From contig BQMF02000063.1 in NCBI GenBank assembly GCA_027922465.2, positions 1,176,440 through 1,240,439 on the forward strand: a stretch of 64,000 nucleotides of DNA, in the 5' to 3' direction. How positions within the stretch are numbered: position 1 is the stretch's first letter; every line of letters starts with the position of its first letter. This DNA comes from Turritopsis dohrnii. Its lineage: Eukaryota; Cnidaria; Hydrozoa; Anthoathecata; Oceaniidae. The translations under genes were made by a program, and so were the position numbers. Positions 1 through 15,600 of this stretch are shown here, one piece after another. The notes under the pieces were generated by a model. It was given only the letters and a program-made list of their open reading frames with translations, did not search any database and was not told the DNA's origin.

Positions 1-340
1 TTCCTTATGGCACCGTATTATAGCGGTTATCACTCTTGGAATTCATGTGAGAGGTTGGGGTTCAGTTCCCCTTGGCGGCGATTCACCATGCGCAAGTGAA
101 TGTACCATAGCGCTGGGTCGATTCATGCCATGTGAGGGAAATTGGGTAGATTATACATCGGAAGTTGCAGGAGGTCATCCAGGAGAGCACGGGCCCTTGG
201 TTGGGTTCGTGTCACTCATGAGAGTGTTAAATACTTCGGAGCCTCCAACCTAAGCCGTGGCCCCATCTGGAAAACAGATGCAACAGCAACTGAGTGTGAC
301 CATCCACGTAAAATAATACCTAATAAATAATAAATAAACT
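1..340 (+). repeat. tRNA-derived SINE-like repeat
   Basis: The left part has a B-box-like stretch (GGTTCAGTTCCCC near 60-72) preceded by a tRNA-like segment, and the unit ends in a short A/T-rich simple tail (taataaataataaataaa near 318-337). This is the usual layout of a tRNA-derived SINE. It lies in a dystrophin intron, upstream of the first visible exon. The left end may be cut by the window edge. The two short ORFs across it look like chance. Confidence 0.5.
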
Positions 341-723
341 TCCTCAGATAATCTGATCTTTACTTTGAACAGTAGTCTTTCTATTTATAACCGCAACATG
401 ATCATTTCTCAGTGAAGCTATATCAAAGATGTTACAGATTAAATCATTAGTTCTGCTGCTTAACTGGATAATGCTATTTCTGATTTGAATCAAACTAGCT
501 TGTACGTGATTCTATGAAAGAGTCATGATGTTCTTGCAACGAAATGTCATTAAAATGCTTTGGTAAAAAGTGTAATACTGTGATACTGTTATTAGTAAAA
601 AACTCACCATTGATAACATAGGAGCCAACTCTACCAGATAGCTATATTAGTTAACATTAGTGTATTAGTTTCTCTAGAAGAGCAAGGTTAACAGATACTT
701 ATTTGGTTTTTTCGTTTCAATAG

Positions 724-3665
724 GAAATACAAAATGAGATTTATCTGCATCAAGAAAGATTGAATGGATTAAATCGAATTGCGAGTGACATTATCCTACA
801 GTCATCAGAGAACAATGGAAAGGAACTGCAAAATAAGTTAGATACAGTGAATAGTAAATGGAACAAAATCACTGGTGAAATCACTAACCGTAAAATGAAG
901 TAAGTCCCCTTAAACATTTTTTTGAGGAAAATCACTCATTGTTTATTATAATAAAAAAATATACACGCTTTTCTTTTTATAAGAATGGTGTTTTTTCGTT
1001 TCATGACGAATATTCTTAACTTTTTAGTCAAGATCATCCTAATATATTCTTAAGACATTTTTAAGGCCGTACCTAACTTTTCGTTCCCAGTAACAAAAGA
1101 TAAAACTCAAAAGGCATAAAAGGGTAAAACATAGCACCTGCAGCAATGGAGAGCCACATGAGAGAATGTTTGCATTGATAATTACAAAAAGATAGCACGT
1201 ACATATAAAACAAAATGAATAAAATTTATTCTTAAGACATTCTTAACTTTTTGGCCAATTTCATCTTGAACATCCTTATAAAGTGTATTCTTATAAAAAC
1301 AAAAGCCTGTATTAGAACCAAGTCCCAATTCCATGTACACCTTGCACATAGTTGAAATTTCAAGGAAGGCATTTGAAGCATTTTAAGAAATGAATTGCTA
1401 TTAAACCAATCTGTTCTTTTATATTAATCTGTTATAGAAAGCACTGCAAAAAAAAAAAAGCATTATAAGTAAAATGTAAGATATCCTGCTGAAAAAATCA
1501 AATCTCCAACTGAATGTTTGTAAACATAAATATGTTATTAACAAAAAGGAATCCTTTTTAAGGGGATTTTGAGTTTAACATATTGGTCTTGTAAACGTTT
1601 TTGAGAATGCTTCATAGTTTATCACTTTACTCAAGATAGAGGAAATGCCTGCCACAAATGTCTATGTGTCATCAACTATATTCTATAAGAAACCTCGTAT
1701 AACTATCCATGCAAACAGAGCAAAAGGAAGGTTTGTTATTAGATCAATTAAAACCACTTTTTATTAGCTTTAATTAAACTGAAATTTCAGGTTCTAATTA
1801 ATATTTTCCACTTATGATAATATGAAATGACTTTTTTACTGGAAGCTATATATACACAGTTGTGTTTTGTTTTTTTTTATTAAACGTTCAGATGAAATAA
1901 ATTCAGTATATATAATATATATGATAAATTAGAAGACCTATTATAAGATCACTTTTGTATGATTTCAGGGACTTGATAGATGACCATGAAATCAAGAAGT
2001 TTATGAATGGTTGCAGTGCACTTCAACAAGCTTTGGATAAGTTGCGCACTACTTTATCGTACCAGAAACCACATCCGATCGATGCAGAAGAACTAAGAAA
2101 TTGTCTTGGTGAACTGCAGGTACCAAGTTGTTCAGAACATGAAAAATATTTGTATATATTGATGAGGGAGGAAGGAAAGGAAACTTTATCTTATTCTTTC
2201 AATTGAAATGGAAACAGTTTTTCTGTTTTTTCAGTGAATTTTTTATATCATTATTTTACTTCAGAACTACGATGACGAAGTGTCTGAGTTACAGAAGACA
2301 ATGCATAATCTAAACAATGATGCCAAGAAGATACTTTCTCGGTCAGACCTTTCTCCAACACAACTCGATGAAATCAAGTCACGGTCAAATTCCCTTGATA
2401 AGTACTATCAGGAAATAACTCTTAGTTTTGGTAATACACAATTTAACGAGTACTTTATGAATAGTAAGATGGTTGATTTACAAAGCATTTTACTTTTTTT
2501 TTGCTATTCTCCACTTTACAGAAAACCAAAAATCTTCCCTTCATGATAAAATCTCCCGTGCTGTTAAGTTTCTGGATGAGTTGGCAGAGTTATCAGCTTG
2601 GATGTCTAGGACAAGAACTCTCCTTGAGGGAAACAACGAAGGGAGACCTGGGTGCCAGGTGGATCCAGAGGTTTGTGAGTTTTCAAAGCAAAGAAGCATT
2701 TCTTTTAAATCGATATTTTGAATTATAGAGTAAAACAGGAGAGTAATTATGTACTGGCTGTTAACAGATAAAACTAGCTTATGTAGTTAAAACTCTATTA
2801 GGTGAAACTAGCTTTCTTTGACTCTTCCCGCAAGATAAGGGATTTTTTTCATTCTTGTTTAATATTAGATGATTAAATCATCGCTGGAAACAAGAAAAAG
2901 TAATGTTGAATCTATCAACAAATTACTGAAGGAGTTCAAAGCTGAAGGCGAGTTAACTAGTGGACAATTTCCTCAAGATGTTGGAGAGAAGATTGCTCGG
3001 TTAAATACTGATTGGCAAGTGATTATACGATTAGCAGTTGCCTTGAAAGACAGACCTATCAGTGAAGAAATGGTGGTTGCTGAAGCAATGCAACAAGCTG
3101 AATCATCAGTTCCTATATTCGAGAACGGTGAGGATTATTGATGAAGTAGTACAAGTCAGTTGCTTACTTGTACGATTCAGATGTTATTTAAATCTCCTTG
3201 TGTGTGTTTTTTTTTTACCTTAGATACAACGGACAGTGCATCTTCAACTAATACATTGGATAAGAATTCGGCTCAGCTCCACGATTGGTTAAAACTGGTG
3301 GAAAATAAATTGAAAGGCCTGTCTGTTGTTGTTGGAGATGATGAAGACATGGAATCAACTCTAAAAAAATTAGCTGTAAGATTCAATCATTCATCTTTCG
3401 AGTCGATAAAGTTTGTTTTGTTTGCTTTCATTTCACCAATTTTTTTTTTAAAAATTTTTTTGTTTTTAGATTATTCAAGTTGATTTGGAAAATCGAAAGA
3501 ATGACTTGGAAGATGTTATTGAAATGGCGGCTGCCATGAACATGGAATCAACTGATGAGAGCTTGAATTACGCGGTGGATGATAAGATATCAAAACTGAA
3601 GGAGCATTGGGAACTCGTGTCTGACAAAGTATTTGCTCAGAAGGATCCACTAGAAAACGTAATAA
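724..3665 (+). CDS. DMD: Dystrophin rod, exons with spectrin-type repeats (first block)
   Basis: Seven exons (724-899 to 3470-3665) encode roughly 415 residues of amphipathic helix. Conserved spectrin-repeat tryptophans are visible in helix A/C contexts such as NSKWNKI, NTDWQVI and KEHWELV. For the last exon I chose the donor at 3666 (GTAAGG) over the one at 3659, because only the former keeps phase with the next exon at 5222. Introns here are short (about 90-200 nt) except the first (about 1.07 kb) and the last (about 1.56 kb, which carries the hairpin repeat at 4099-4569). Confidence 0.9.
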
Positions 3666-6600
3666 GTAAGGAAAACTGTCGACTACTTAAAATTCTAAAA
3701 TTCATCTTCTCCGAGCTTATAAACATAACATTATGACGTCATGGTAATCTAGGATTGAATTACTAATCTCGGACACACTCTATGTTATCGGTTTTTGCTT
3801 GGAGGGCATCCATGAGGAATTTTATCGTAGGTGCTACGATGTTTCTTCGCATATTTTTGTTGTCCATCAACAGATACTGATCCTTCTTATCAGATTCCAT
3901 CACACACAAGTTCTCAAGCTTCCATCATTATATTTCTTCTTCTAAATAGATACCTCTGTTTTGTTTTGTTTTGCTTTTTGTAATATCGTTCTCCTAATCT
4001 TACAAACAATTGAGATTTTTTGAAGTCGTGGTTTGTGTTGCGTCTAGAAACCTTTTTCCTAATGTATCGACACTTCGAAAAAAAAAGCAAATTTCAGATA
4101 CCGTAAATATCCGAACAAGCGCCCTGGGCGCTTATTAAATTTTTGGATTTTTTGCATGGGCGCTTAATCGACGGGGGCGCTTAATTAATGCTGGGCGCTT
4201 ATAAAACTTTTATAATTTAGTACAAATTGAAGACAACGGTACGAGACAATGTTTTGATTTTTATAATTTTCCCTGGAAAATAAAACTGAAAAAAAGATTT
4301 AACAAAAAGTTAGGTTTCGTCTTACTAGGTTTTTTAGTTTTTCAGTTTTAGTTTTTTTATTCCCGATATAAGAAAGCAAAATTTTAATTAAGCGCCCAGT
4401 TTTTCAAGGCAGTTTTCGATTAAGCGCCCCCTTTTAAAAGGTGGGCGCTTATTCGAGAGGGGCGCTTAATAAGTGCTGGGCGCTTATTGAACTTTGTGGA
4501 AATTACCTGGGCGCTTATTAAAGGGGGGCGCTTAATAAATGCTGGGCGCTTGTTCGGATATTTACGGTAAACATTTTGGATTTTGTAAAGCGTTACCTAA
4601 AAATCCTTATGTTGCACTCTGACTTTCTCAGAACGTTTTTTTTTTTTCTTTTTCTTTTGATTATTTCCATCGTTCTATGGTAATTATTTAATTATGTCTA
4701 TTTGAATTAACTGCAAATCACAGTAATGTTCAAAAAATTTACAATGAACATATTGTTAAGGAAATGTATATACCCTTAAAAGAGTTTAAACTTCTTTTTT
4801 TTTTTTTTTTTTTGAATAACGGCGTATTCCTATGAATTCTAAAACAACCTCTCATCTTATGAAATTTTATTGTCAACTCAGAAAATAATCTTTATGAAAA
4901 TAATACACCTTTATTAATATGCCGAATGCAGAATGGTACCACACTGTTTTCAACTTCCGATTCAGATAATATTTCCAGCTTTCACGTAAATTTTGTCATT
5001 GATTACAATATAATTGCTCTCCATTTCCAACCATTTCCTAAAGCTTTAATTAATTAACCTTATCAGTGGATTTATATACATAACGCTAAGAGAAGGCAAA
5101 CAGTTCTGTTTGTGTTGAACAAGATCTGTTTGTTTACGTCTATCCCTGCTCGCAACAACAAACAAAGTTAAGATTTTAAACGTTCACGTGAATAAGGACA
5201 CCATGTTGAAATTTGTTGTAGGTGATTGGCGTCGCTACAGCGAATTACGTCTACAATTAGACAATTTTATTTACAAAGCTGAACTGCAGTTGGATGACGC
5301 TCAAAAGATTGGGACAACAGCCACAGAAATTGAGGAACAGCTCGAAAAACATAAGGTGATCTCTTCGTGCTTTTATGTTTTTGAAACTTTGTTTTAGAAT
5401 TCTTCCATCAATCCAACCGGCTTTTACAAACCGAATCATCCGATTTTTAAGAATCGGGAACTAGTGCGAAATTCGGTTTGTTTAGGTTCCGTTTACACGC
5501 AGAGTTGTTTTATTTTGAAGATATCGTACAGATTGCGTTAGGAAGTTTATTTTGAAGTTACCTGAAAACATCATCATAACTCATTCGGAACATTCAAGTA
5601 CTAGTTCTTTTGTTGCCCGTACAAAGCCTTGAATATGATTCAAGCTTTTGAAAAGAGACCAAGGTTAAACTAATTATTTCATACATTCCGATAATCTCAA
5701 ATTCTATTTCTAGCAACAATAAACACCGAAGTTTATATGCAAGTGGACTTGTATTTATAATATTCCCGTTTCCATAACTCGTAAATCGTAAAAAATTGAC
5801 AATTTGCAAATAACATTATTTTAGTGAATTCAGTTTAGTGTAAACCAAGTCGGCTGGAGGAATGCTTTGAAAGTTTTATTCTGATATTTGTTGTGGTTTT
5901 CAATTAGTTTTATCCAATTATTTATGAGGTTTCAAAAAAGGCTTTTGACATGCTCATCTAATAGAAGTTCGATTTTTTTACCACTAAATCACTTGTTTAT
6001 TTTCTTAAGGCTTTCGGTTTTTACAGTTTTTTTTCTTATGTTCAAACTGCTGATCTATACATTTAGGAAGAATCAGAGTACACTAATATAAAAATAATTT
6101 CTTGTAGTTTTAGGTTTCTGTAAGGTTCGTGTATATGGTTATGAGTGTAATTCTCTCTGCCATCATAGCTGTTGTTTTTCGTCTGTCTGTGGGCAAAATT
6201 TTTATTTAATCTGCAGTGACAACTTCGGTAAACAATACAACATTTTTTCATGACAGATGATGTTGAACTTCTAGATCTTCCGACAAGAGTTGATTGTATG
6301 GGCTAGCACATATGACAATTTGGTACGAGTAGCTGAACATCTCTCAATAAGTTATGCAAAGCATGACCTGACTGAATTCCAGAACACTTTTAATCTGATC
6401 AAAACACGGTGGACCAACTTAGAACAAAGGTAAGGGAATTTTAATGAAGCTATATCTAGCATTTTTGTCTTGAAATTATTGAAACGAACAAGTCATTCAG
6501 GAAAAAGTTATTGCATCTTAAGAGGATTGATTTTCGCGTGGAGTAAATTTTGAAACCATCATATATTTCGCGAGGATTCAGATTTATTCAGATAAATTTG

Positions 6601-9600
6601 ATTTTCATAAAAAGAAACGCTGGTTAGGAGGTAAAATTTGTAAACGAAATAAGTGTTTACTTTTGCTCTCCGCTAAAACAAATTGCGTTAAGACATCAAA
6701 TGTTGCAACGAGAGTTGTGACACGTGATACTTTTAGAAATGACGTCATAAATAAAGGTAACATCATCGTTCTCAAATAACGAAACGTACATTAGGGTTTT
6801 TATTGCTAAGAAACAAACAAACTTAGTTAGAGAAAGAGAGATGATTATTTCTATCGATTTTCAATACATCTATTTGTCATAATATTGCAGTAAAATATAA
6901 GTTTGCAAATATCATGGTTAAAAATGTCAAATTTTCGCGAGAACTTATTTTCGGCCAAAATTCGAGAAAACCACGAAATTTAATCCATGCCAAAAATAAT
7001 CGCCTTAAGGAAAGTATAAAAACGTGAAAAAAAAGTGACGTCATCAACACCTTGGCGAATCTTATGAAATAAACTTCTTAAACTTGTTTTTCGCTCTCCT
7101 GCATTAATGTTCTTTTCATATCCCAAGCCTTTCCGTCCTTCTGAAAATTATTTATGGGTGGAGCTTTGAGGAGGAGCTTAGATAAACATTTTACTTAAAG
7201 TTTTGTCATTGTTGATTCTATCTGCGTAACTGACACTGGTAAGCAATATTTAACTGGTCTCGTTTGCAGGATGTCCATTTATGATTTTTATTGGAGCGAT
7301 CACCTTAATGATATTCAATTGTGTCCAATGGAATCTTTGTTCGATTTTGTTTTGTCAGTTGTTCGAAATTCGTTCTGTGAAAACAGCAACTAAGCTTACT
7401 TTGGAGATTCAAATCAATTTCTTCCTAACCATAGCAACATTACCGTCATTACGTCATCGTTACGTCATCATTACGTGTAAACTGATGATGGCATAGACCT
7501 TTGTAGCAAAATAAAGTAAAGTTTTAAGAGGAATATTTATACCATCTGTTTCATGAAACGTTGGATCCACGATCTATAAAATCATCTAAAATTCAAACAA
7601 ATGGTTTGTTACCCTGAGTGCTCTAAATAATTTTATTGCAAATTGTTAAGCTGAGACTCCCTCCCTAGTACAGTTCATTTGCATGCCAACGAGCTGATTT
7701 TTAAAGATGTTCTAGAGCAGTTTGAAGCAATGACTAATAACTTACATTGAATGGTCGTTGCAAAGACCGAGTGGTTTTTGTGTTGTTTTTTTTTTCTTTT
7801 CACTCCCAAACACAAGTTTTTGTTCTAAAGTTTCTTAAAAATCTTCATTTCTACCCTTAAGAAAGCCTCCATACCAAAACTGATGTTAAACCTTTAGAAA
7901 ACGCGTTAAACCTTTAGAAAACGCGTTAGAAAGCGAAAAGTTTCCTACAAATTGTTTTAGAGACACTTTTGCGATTTTTTAATTCGGAGAACTTGAAGAA
8001 AGGTTTTTTGTAAAAAATATGATAGCCAGAGGAACCTTTTACAAGAAAAAGGTGAGGTTAATTCTGACTCTGACGGGTAAGGTCTGGTTGTAAAGAAGGG
8101 TATTGTTTTGTTGTATTTACGGCTATGCTCTGATTGTAAAGAGTATGGTCTTGTTATGAAGACGGTTATGCCGTGGTTGTATAGACGGTTATGGTCTTGT
8201 TGTATTAACGGGTATGGTCTTGTAAAGGCAGCTATGGTCCTGTAAGGATAGCTATAGTCAGGTTGTAAAGACGGTTTATGGTCAACCTCAACCTGTGCTA
8301 AGAAACAGAAATGTTTTAAGCTTACTCTTTAAGAGGGTGACATCATGAGAATATGAAGGCCAGCAAAGTGAAAAAAAAACATCACACAAAAAAGTGATGT
8401 GGTTATGATTGAACGTCAGTATAATTCTGACATGCGCATTGGGTGCTAACTGCCTGTGAGGAAATTTCAGCCGATATTGCGGTACAGAAAACCGAAATCT
8501 TGGCAAACTCAATTTCAAAAGTCAGTTTTTATTGGATTTCGTTTGTAAATGCGACATCTCGGAAAACCAAGCCAGCTCGCTTTGTCGGAATTCTTTCACG
8601 TTCCACAAGTACTCGATTTTTCCAATATGATAGGAAATCCTTTAAAAACTAATGGTAAATCTATTTGAAATGAGGTAGTTTCTGACAGAAAACACATTGG
8701 AAGCTGAAATTATGTAGAACATCCTTGCAAGATAGGTTCACTTCAGACTTTAATCACTGTTATTCCAACACCTCTTTTGTCAAATGTGGTTTCATTGGTC
8801 GGCTGTTTTGACATGTGTTAATTCCAATAATGACATTTTCCCATGCTTGATTGATCATAATTCTCCTTGTACATTAGACATAATATTCGTTCATCTTCCT
8901 CAATAGCACAGTAATATTTTTGTTGGCATAATCATCAAGCTATTTTGATAATTTTGCTGATTTTATCAGTTATTTCTTCCAAATCGGTTTTAATGTGACA
9001 ACTGATCTTCCGTGCGCCTTATTTTGACGTCATTATTCTCATTTTTATTGGCTAGTAAATTTCACCCGAGTTGATTGTGTTTCAGAGGATGAAAGAACAA
9101 CACAATGGCTCCATAGAGACAGTATTTGCTTAACTAAATATTTTTGGAAGCCATTCACCAAACAGTAAGATACATAGACTCCTCACTGTTCCTTAATAAA
9201 TTGTTTTCTCCGAAACTCCTAAAGAAATTGACATCCTGATTTCAAAAGTAAAAGGCACGTTCTTTCTAAAATGTATTCACGTTTGTTTTGTGATGATAAA
9301 CAAATTGTGGCTAAGATACTGCCGTCGAAAAAGTCTTCACAGTTTATACATCCTTTTGTAAACATTGACATCGTATACAGTTCGTTGTCCTTACCTATTT
9401 CCTGAACTGACTTGGAGTGAAAAATTAATTAAAACGAAACATACGAACACAATCAGCGAAACATGTTTCTCATTGAAGTCACGCTGATGAGAAAACGTTC
9501 GTGTGTTATTTTTTTATGGTGGTTAGTGAAATGGGCAAGGTCAAAGTTTTGAGAAGAACTGTGATTTAGACCACGTGGTATGGGACAGCCTGTATATAAA

Positions 9601-12600
9601 TGTTCGAAAAATGTGCTTTTCCCACACTCAACACACAAAAGACGTTGGATAAATTTAGTTCTTACAGTGCGAAGACCAGGATGTTTCTGGGTTTTTTTTG
9701 TTGAAATCTATTTTTCGATTTTTGTTTTGTCATCGATTGTTATCGATAGTTGTTTAGTAAGCAGAACTTTTCGAAAATGAGTAAAATTCCAGCACTTGTG
9801 ATGCAGACAGTGTACGTATTTATTTTTAAGTGGCTTTTGAGTACCTCTGAATATTTTCTGAAGAATTCTAAACAATAAACAATCATGGGGTTAGAAGATG
9901 CTCATTTTTTACTTGTCCCGTCATCTGAAGAAAAAAATGATAAGAGAAAGTCATTAATGGAAGGCAAGCATTTCGTGATGTTTTTGTTCGAAAAGTAAGT
10001 AGCTAGAAGAAACAGTTTGAAAATATTTTAATTTAGGATCAATAGTTAATTTATGATAATTTATGATAATTTATAATAAAATTTTCATATTTGATTATTT
10101 ATATGTTTTGTTTAAAAATCATTGCTGATGTTATTTTTATGCACAAGTTAAAGTTACTTGCATTTTGAGAAGTTTCACAAAAACATGTTTTTAAAACTCA
10201 ATATTCCTTTAAACAACCTGACGTTTTGATGTCATCACAAAAACATCACACAGAACTGCCGGTAATTTGAGAACAACACATATTTTTTCGGCAATATGAG
10301 ATACTGATTTTTCATGCATACAGGAAGCAGTAATTGAATATTTCCTCTTCGATTTTTTATCAATATTGTTAATACTCGCTGTGCAAGGTATTGTCCCACA
10401 CCCTGCTAGCATCCTTCCAAACACCTTGCTTATTTTTGTTTGTTTGTTTGTTTTTTTCTAATATTGTTATTTAAACTCTTTTGTTCTGATAGTAATGAAA
10501 ACAAAAGTTCAGGCGATTTACTGTCGTTTAATCTATCTAAATATTCTTACCTGTCGAACATTATAGTGAAGCAGATTTGTTTTTATCTTTTAAAGATATT
10601 GGAACAGACTATAGTAAAATACACACTAAGGTTTCACTACATAACATGACAATGAATTCAGGTTTACGAAAATGTAAATTCGCTATATCGTATGCGTTAA
10701 AAAAGTCAAGGCTGGGGCCTATCTTTACGTAAGTGAATCTGTTTCGTGTAATTTACTTTGATTCATGTGAACTGTTTATTCTGATAACAACCATAATGAA
10801 TTTCTCTTGTTCTCTCGAATTTGATTGGCTCATTTGAATAAATGAGCTTATGTGATTGGCTATACTTTTTTTTTTATTAAATATAGATGTTCTTGATTGT
10901 TTATTTTACTAGTCACTCTAGTACTGTACTTGTACCGGACCATTTAAAAATATATTTTTGAGTTCGTTCCATATCAAATGTGTTGAGACTGTTGAAAACT
11001 TATATTGTTACACCTACTCGACGCTACATAAAGATAGTCAACCAAAATTAATCTTTTATCGTTATTTTTTCAGATTTTCACGATGATTCATAATAGGTTT
11101 GAATTATATTTGAGTTCCATTAACCGTTCATCTTACAATAACACGAACCGAACATTTCACCTCAAAATAACTAGACAAAAATCTCCTCATCAACACAGTC
11201 TTTTTTGTTAGACTTGAACATTTTTTAAAAAAAAAAAAAAAATCTGGACGCTTATCTTTAGTAACCAAAGAAACTCCTTTATCAAGTCTAAAAATTAAAG
11301 TGATGTTTCTACGCTCGTGAGGTTTGACTTTTTGAATTCCACACGTAACCATGTGTATCATAAACTTGCTGCGAGTCGATATACAGTTTGCTCTCGATGA
11401 AGTCAATCTGTAGTAACACAAGACACATTTGAGAACTGGTTTATCGAGAGTTGGTTATGTTTTTATGAAGGTTTCTTTGGAGACAAAAAGGGTTGTTTGT
11501 TATAATGGGATTCCTAATTTACAGTGTCTTTATGATGTTATGATATTTAATACGAAGTCAGTTTTTAATGAAATTAAAGCTCCTCTGTAAGAAGGTAATT
11601 GAGAAAGTAGAGTTGCTTACCAATGACGACAAAAACAAAACACACTTGTTTGACCGTCGACAACATTACAAAAAATCATTATCTCTCGGTGTTTTATAAA
11701 GAAACATGTGTTCCTCATAAACGACCATTTTCCTTTGTCACTCTTTCCCGTTAATTCTGACGGGAAATTCAATACTCCTTTTGTTTTTGTACATGGCTAT
11801 TTTTTTTCGTCTTGCGCTGACTTGTTGATTGTTCCGTCCAACCAATAACAAATCGTTATGAAATTCAAGCGCGATGATATTTATAGATTGTTTAGTAACA
11901 CATCACAGTGGGGGCATGTTTCAATAATATTGACTTTTTCGTTCATTCTGTAACATTCATACAATTATGTTGTAAATGATACTTTGCTGTCTTCGTTTAA
12001 AATCAGAGTTAGAAATTTCGTAGCGAAGATCCAGTTACTGCAAACGCTTTCGATATAGATTCAACTGTATTATTTATTTGTTGTTGGTTTATTCGTAACC
12101 AGAGTTCATATTATAGTTTACGTCGTTACTACAGCGTTACGTTTTCATTGCATTGATTTAGTTTACCTGTTATCTCTTTAGATCTAACGCTCGCCAACAA
12201 TCACTACAAGAAGCTCTTGACCGACTGTTATTATTTCATCAAAACATGATTTCCGCTATGACTTGGTTATCCTCAGCTGAATCCAAAGTTGCTGAGCTTG
12301 ATTCACTTGTTGAAGCGAGTCAAGCTGAAGATTCAGGTGATATGGACGAATTACAGCGAGAAATGGTGGTACGTTTCGCCATGGAAGTCTGTCTTTCGAT
12401 CGGTTGCTAAGAACTGGTCATATCCAGTCTTTTCACTGTGTTCCTCTTCACAGCTTTTGTGTGGGACGCTTAGTTATTTCAATAAAATTTGTTAAGCAAG
12501 ATCTCAGTGGGTTGTGAACTAAACACCGCATCTCAACAGAATTTTGAATAACACATGGAATAAATTCTGACCCAGTGTGCAAAATTGTCAAAAAGTCACT

Positions 12601-15600
12601 GTGATGAAGAGCATTTTTATTGTGTAGTTTCTATAGAAATGCACTGCACTAAGCAACATTATTTAAGCTTATGTGCTCTTTTTGTCAATCCTTTTTAACA
12701 CGATTGGCATGAAAAAAGTAAATCTTTCCCATTCGTCGTCGAGGGAATATTTCTGGAGTTAAAGTTACGAAATCATTTCGTTTTCGCAGCTAGAAAGTTT
12801 TAAGCTAAGAATTTACGCAGGTTATATCACTATGAAATATAGACCTCTTCATAAACATCATTGGAAACATGGCCTCGTTTCTAAGTTTATGAATAATTAC
12901 GTGTTTTAACCTTAATAAAAGAATTTCGTGAAAAATGTTTCCCTAAGGTGTCGTTTCTCTTTGTAAATGGCGCAAACGTCATTCATTGCTCATGTGGCGT
13001 TGGGGCGCGTTTTGCATTTCCAATCCACTTTAAAGAAACCAATGCCGCCTTCTCATACAATGTTTTACCTTGTGTTTGTAGAAGCTGGAAGATGATATTA
13101 GCGCCCATCAATCAATGTTCCAAGGTTTGAATGAAACGGGGCAACAGATCATGATGGACTTGGAAGCTGGTGAAGTGCGTTTGGCTCTGCAATCCAAACT
13201 AGACGATATGAACGATAGATGGAATAGTTTGGGTGTTCGAGTTGTGGATATCAGAGAAAGGTTTGTTGAACACGCGATTGATATCTTTTCCTCATCATCA
13301 GTTCATAATGAGGTCAAATTTGTACGAACACAATGGAGATCCAGCATGGTCGTGTGTTCATCTCTGAAACCATCCTTCGATAAGGCTTTTCAACACTAAA
13401 TAACTGTTTCTTACCTTCTAACCATCGTGAATGCAAAAGAGAATTTTGAACCGAGATGACGTTAAGCAAAAATTTGAATGCGTTTTATGTTTATTTTATT
13501 TCTCTATTTGTATTTTGGTGTAGTCACTATCTCAAGGCCTCGTTATCAATCCTTCCGACCGTTTATGATGACTGCTTCTAATTGTTACACAGTTTTTATG
13601 GTGGAGATAATAAAGTAGAAAAAGTTTTTATGGTGGAGATAATGAAGTAGAAAAAAGAAGTGGAATTTTTTTTTTTTTTTTTTTTTTTTTAAATGAGGTT
13701 GAATTTACTGACCAGATCACAAAAGCATAAATTTTCTAGTGGGAAAATTTTGGTTGAAAAATTACTGTGAAAGAGTGCAATTCTATAGAAATATACACAC
13801 TATTTCAATAAGATGGTTTTCCATCGCAGTGACTTTTTGACTGTTTTGCCTAATAGGATGTATTTTATCCAAAATTTGATGTAGCTATACAAGTTTCTTT
13901 TTTATAATTCAGAATGTCGGACGGCACAGGAGAATGGCGTCAATTGTTGTTAGACATGCAAGAGATCGTTGATTGGTTGTCTCGAGCTGATCAAGATTTA
14001 ATGTCACAACAACCGCTAGGAAGCAGCATCGAAGTCATACAACAACAGAGTGAAAAACATCAAGTATATATATCCCCTTTGCTTCTGTTATTTATCGATT
14101 GATTACAAGCGAAGAATATGAGTACTGTGCTGGCTTATCAGACAGTGAGTCGATAAGAGATGTAACGCTCTGTCTTCTTGTCTCCAGGAATTCAAAGAAA
14201 AGTTAACTAAACGTCGTTTGGTTATTGAGCATGCGTTAGAGCAAGGGCACGATTTCTTGTTGAAGCATCAAGCGCAATCTCTGGATATTAATTATCTTGC
14301 TCGAAACGACAGCAATTTAGTGCAGCGTGTTGCCAGCAACTTACAATCACAGCTGGCTCATATCGACTCCCAGTGGCAAGAACTTCGGCAAAATTCGGAT
14401 AAATGGCAAAGATCTCTTGATGTTGTTCTTGAGGTAAATAGTCTTTCAATTTTGTTTACTTTCCGAACTGGCCTTTAAACCCGATTCGTGACTACCTACC
14501 TTACAGCCTAGTCAGTCTACTCAAATGTTTAAAACGAACAAAAGATGATACAAAAACAATTGCCTTGTGTCAAGTATGTAGGCTAATTGAACTACTAAAA
14601 CTAGACTATATGGTATACAGCTGAGCGATTTTTACTTTCGACGGAAGTTGACTTCTGCTATTCGACGCCGTCTCTTTGAGCGTAACGTAGATTTCCACCT
14701 CGTACAAAATGCGCGATAAAAATAATCAGCGCGTCATTTAGTGACGTCATTTATACACTGCAGAACATTGCGTTAGGTCTTTTTCTTAGGGTTTTTAATT
14801 GTAAATGGAGCTTCACATCTAGAGGCAATATGTTGATAGTTTGAACATGACGGACATACTTCGCTATCTTAATAAAATAAAATCTTTTTTATCCTCTTTG
14901 ATTTCCAACAGCTTGATATCTGTGTTCCCATAGCAACGATGCTACATAAGGACCGGAATAGCTTTGGAATTTAATAATAAATTTTCACTAACACTGTCTT
15001 TGTATTCATATAAGCTGTGAGCTAGTAACTCGCTTTTAACAAAAAGCCCTATTTTTGTGTCTTATGAAAATTATGCTTCAATCGAAATGGCATACAGAAA
15101 ATCTGTGGGATATCGAAGTTGTGTTGGCGAGAAGGAATCTTTTGGAGGCTTCAGCAGCCATTAACGTCATAAGGATTGTCCAATCATTAGCTGGGATAAA
15201 ATGCTGTTAGTTACCTATTGTCTGCTTTAATTTTTTATCCAAAGTGGACGAGAAATAACGTAAGTGTTTTTATTGTCATGATTAAACTGGCGACGTTTTG
15301 AGTTATGACATTATATCCATTTTCAAAAACTCTTGCTTGATTGAATATGGCATAACAGATGATGTTTTGAGCACAAGTAATCATTTATCGTGTGTATAAT
15401 ATTTGTCTCTTTTTCTTCATTGTTGCTGATGTTAATGTGTCTATTTTGGTTTGGGAAAGTGAGAATAGTTTCCAAATCGATATGATGGGACTTATATGCT
15501 GATAACATCCGCTGTTGTTTTCCTCCTGGTTTGGTGAACCTCGTTTATGAATGTTTTTTTTTACGATTTTGTACTTGTTTTCTTTACACCAACAAGCATA

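Noticed and set aside
3659..3664. Alternative donor at 3659 in dystrophin
   Set aside because: Its phase does not fit the next exon at 5222; the donor at 3666 does and has a better consensus.
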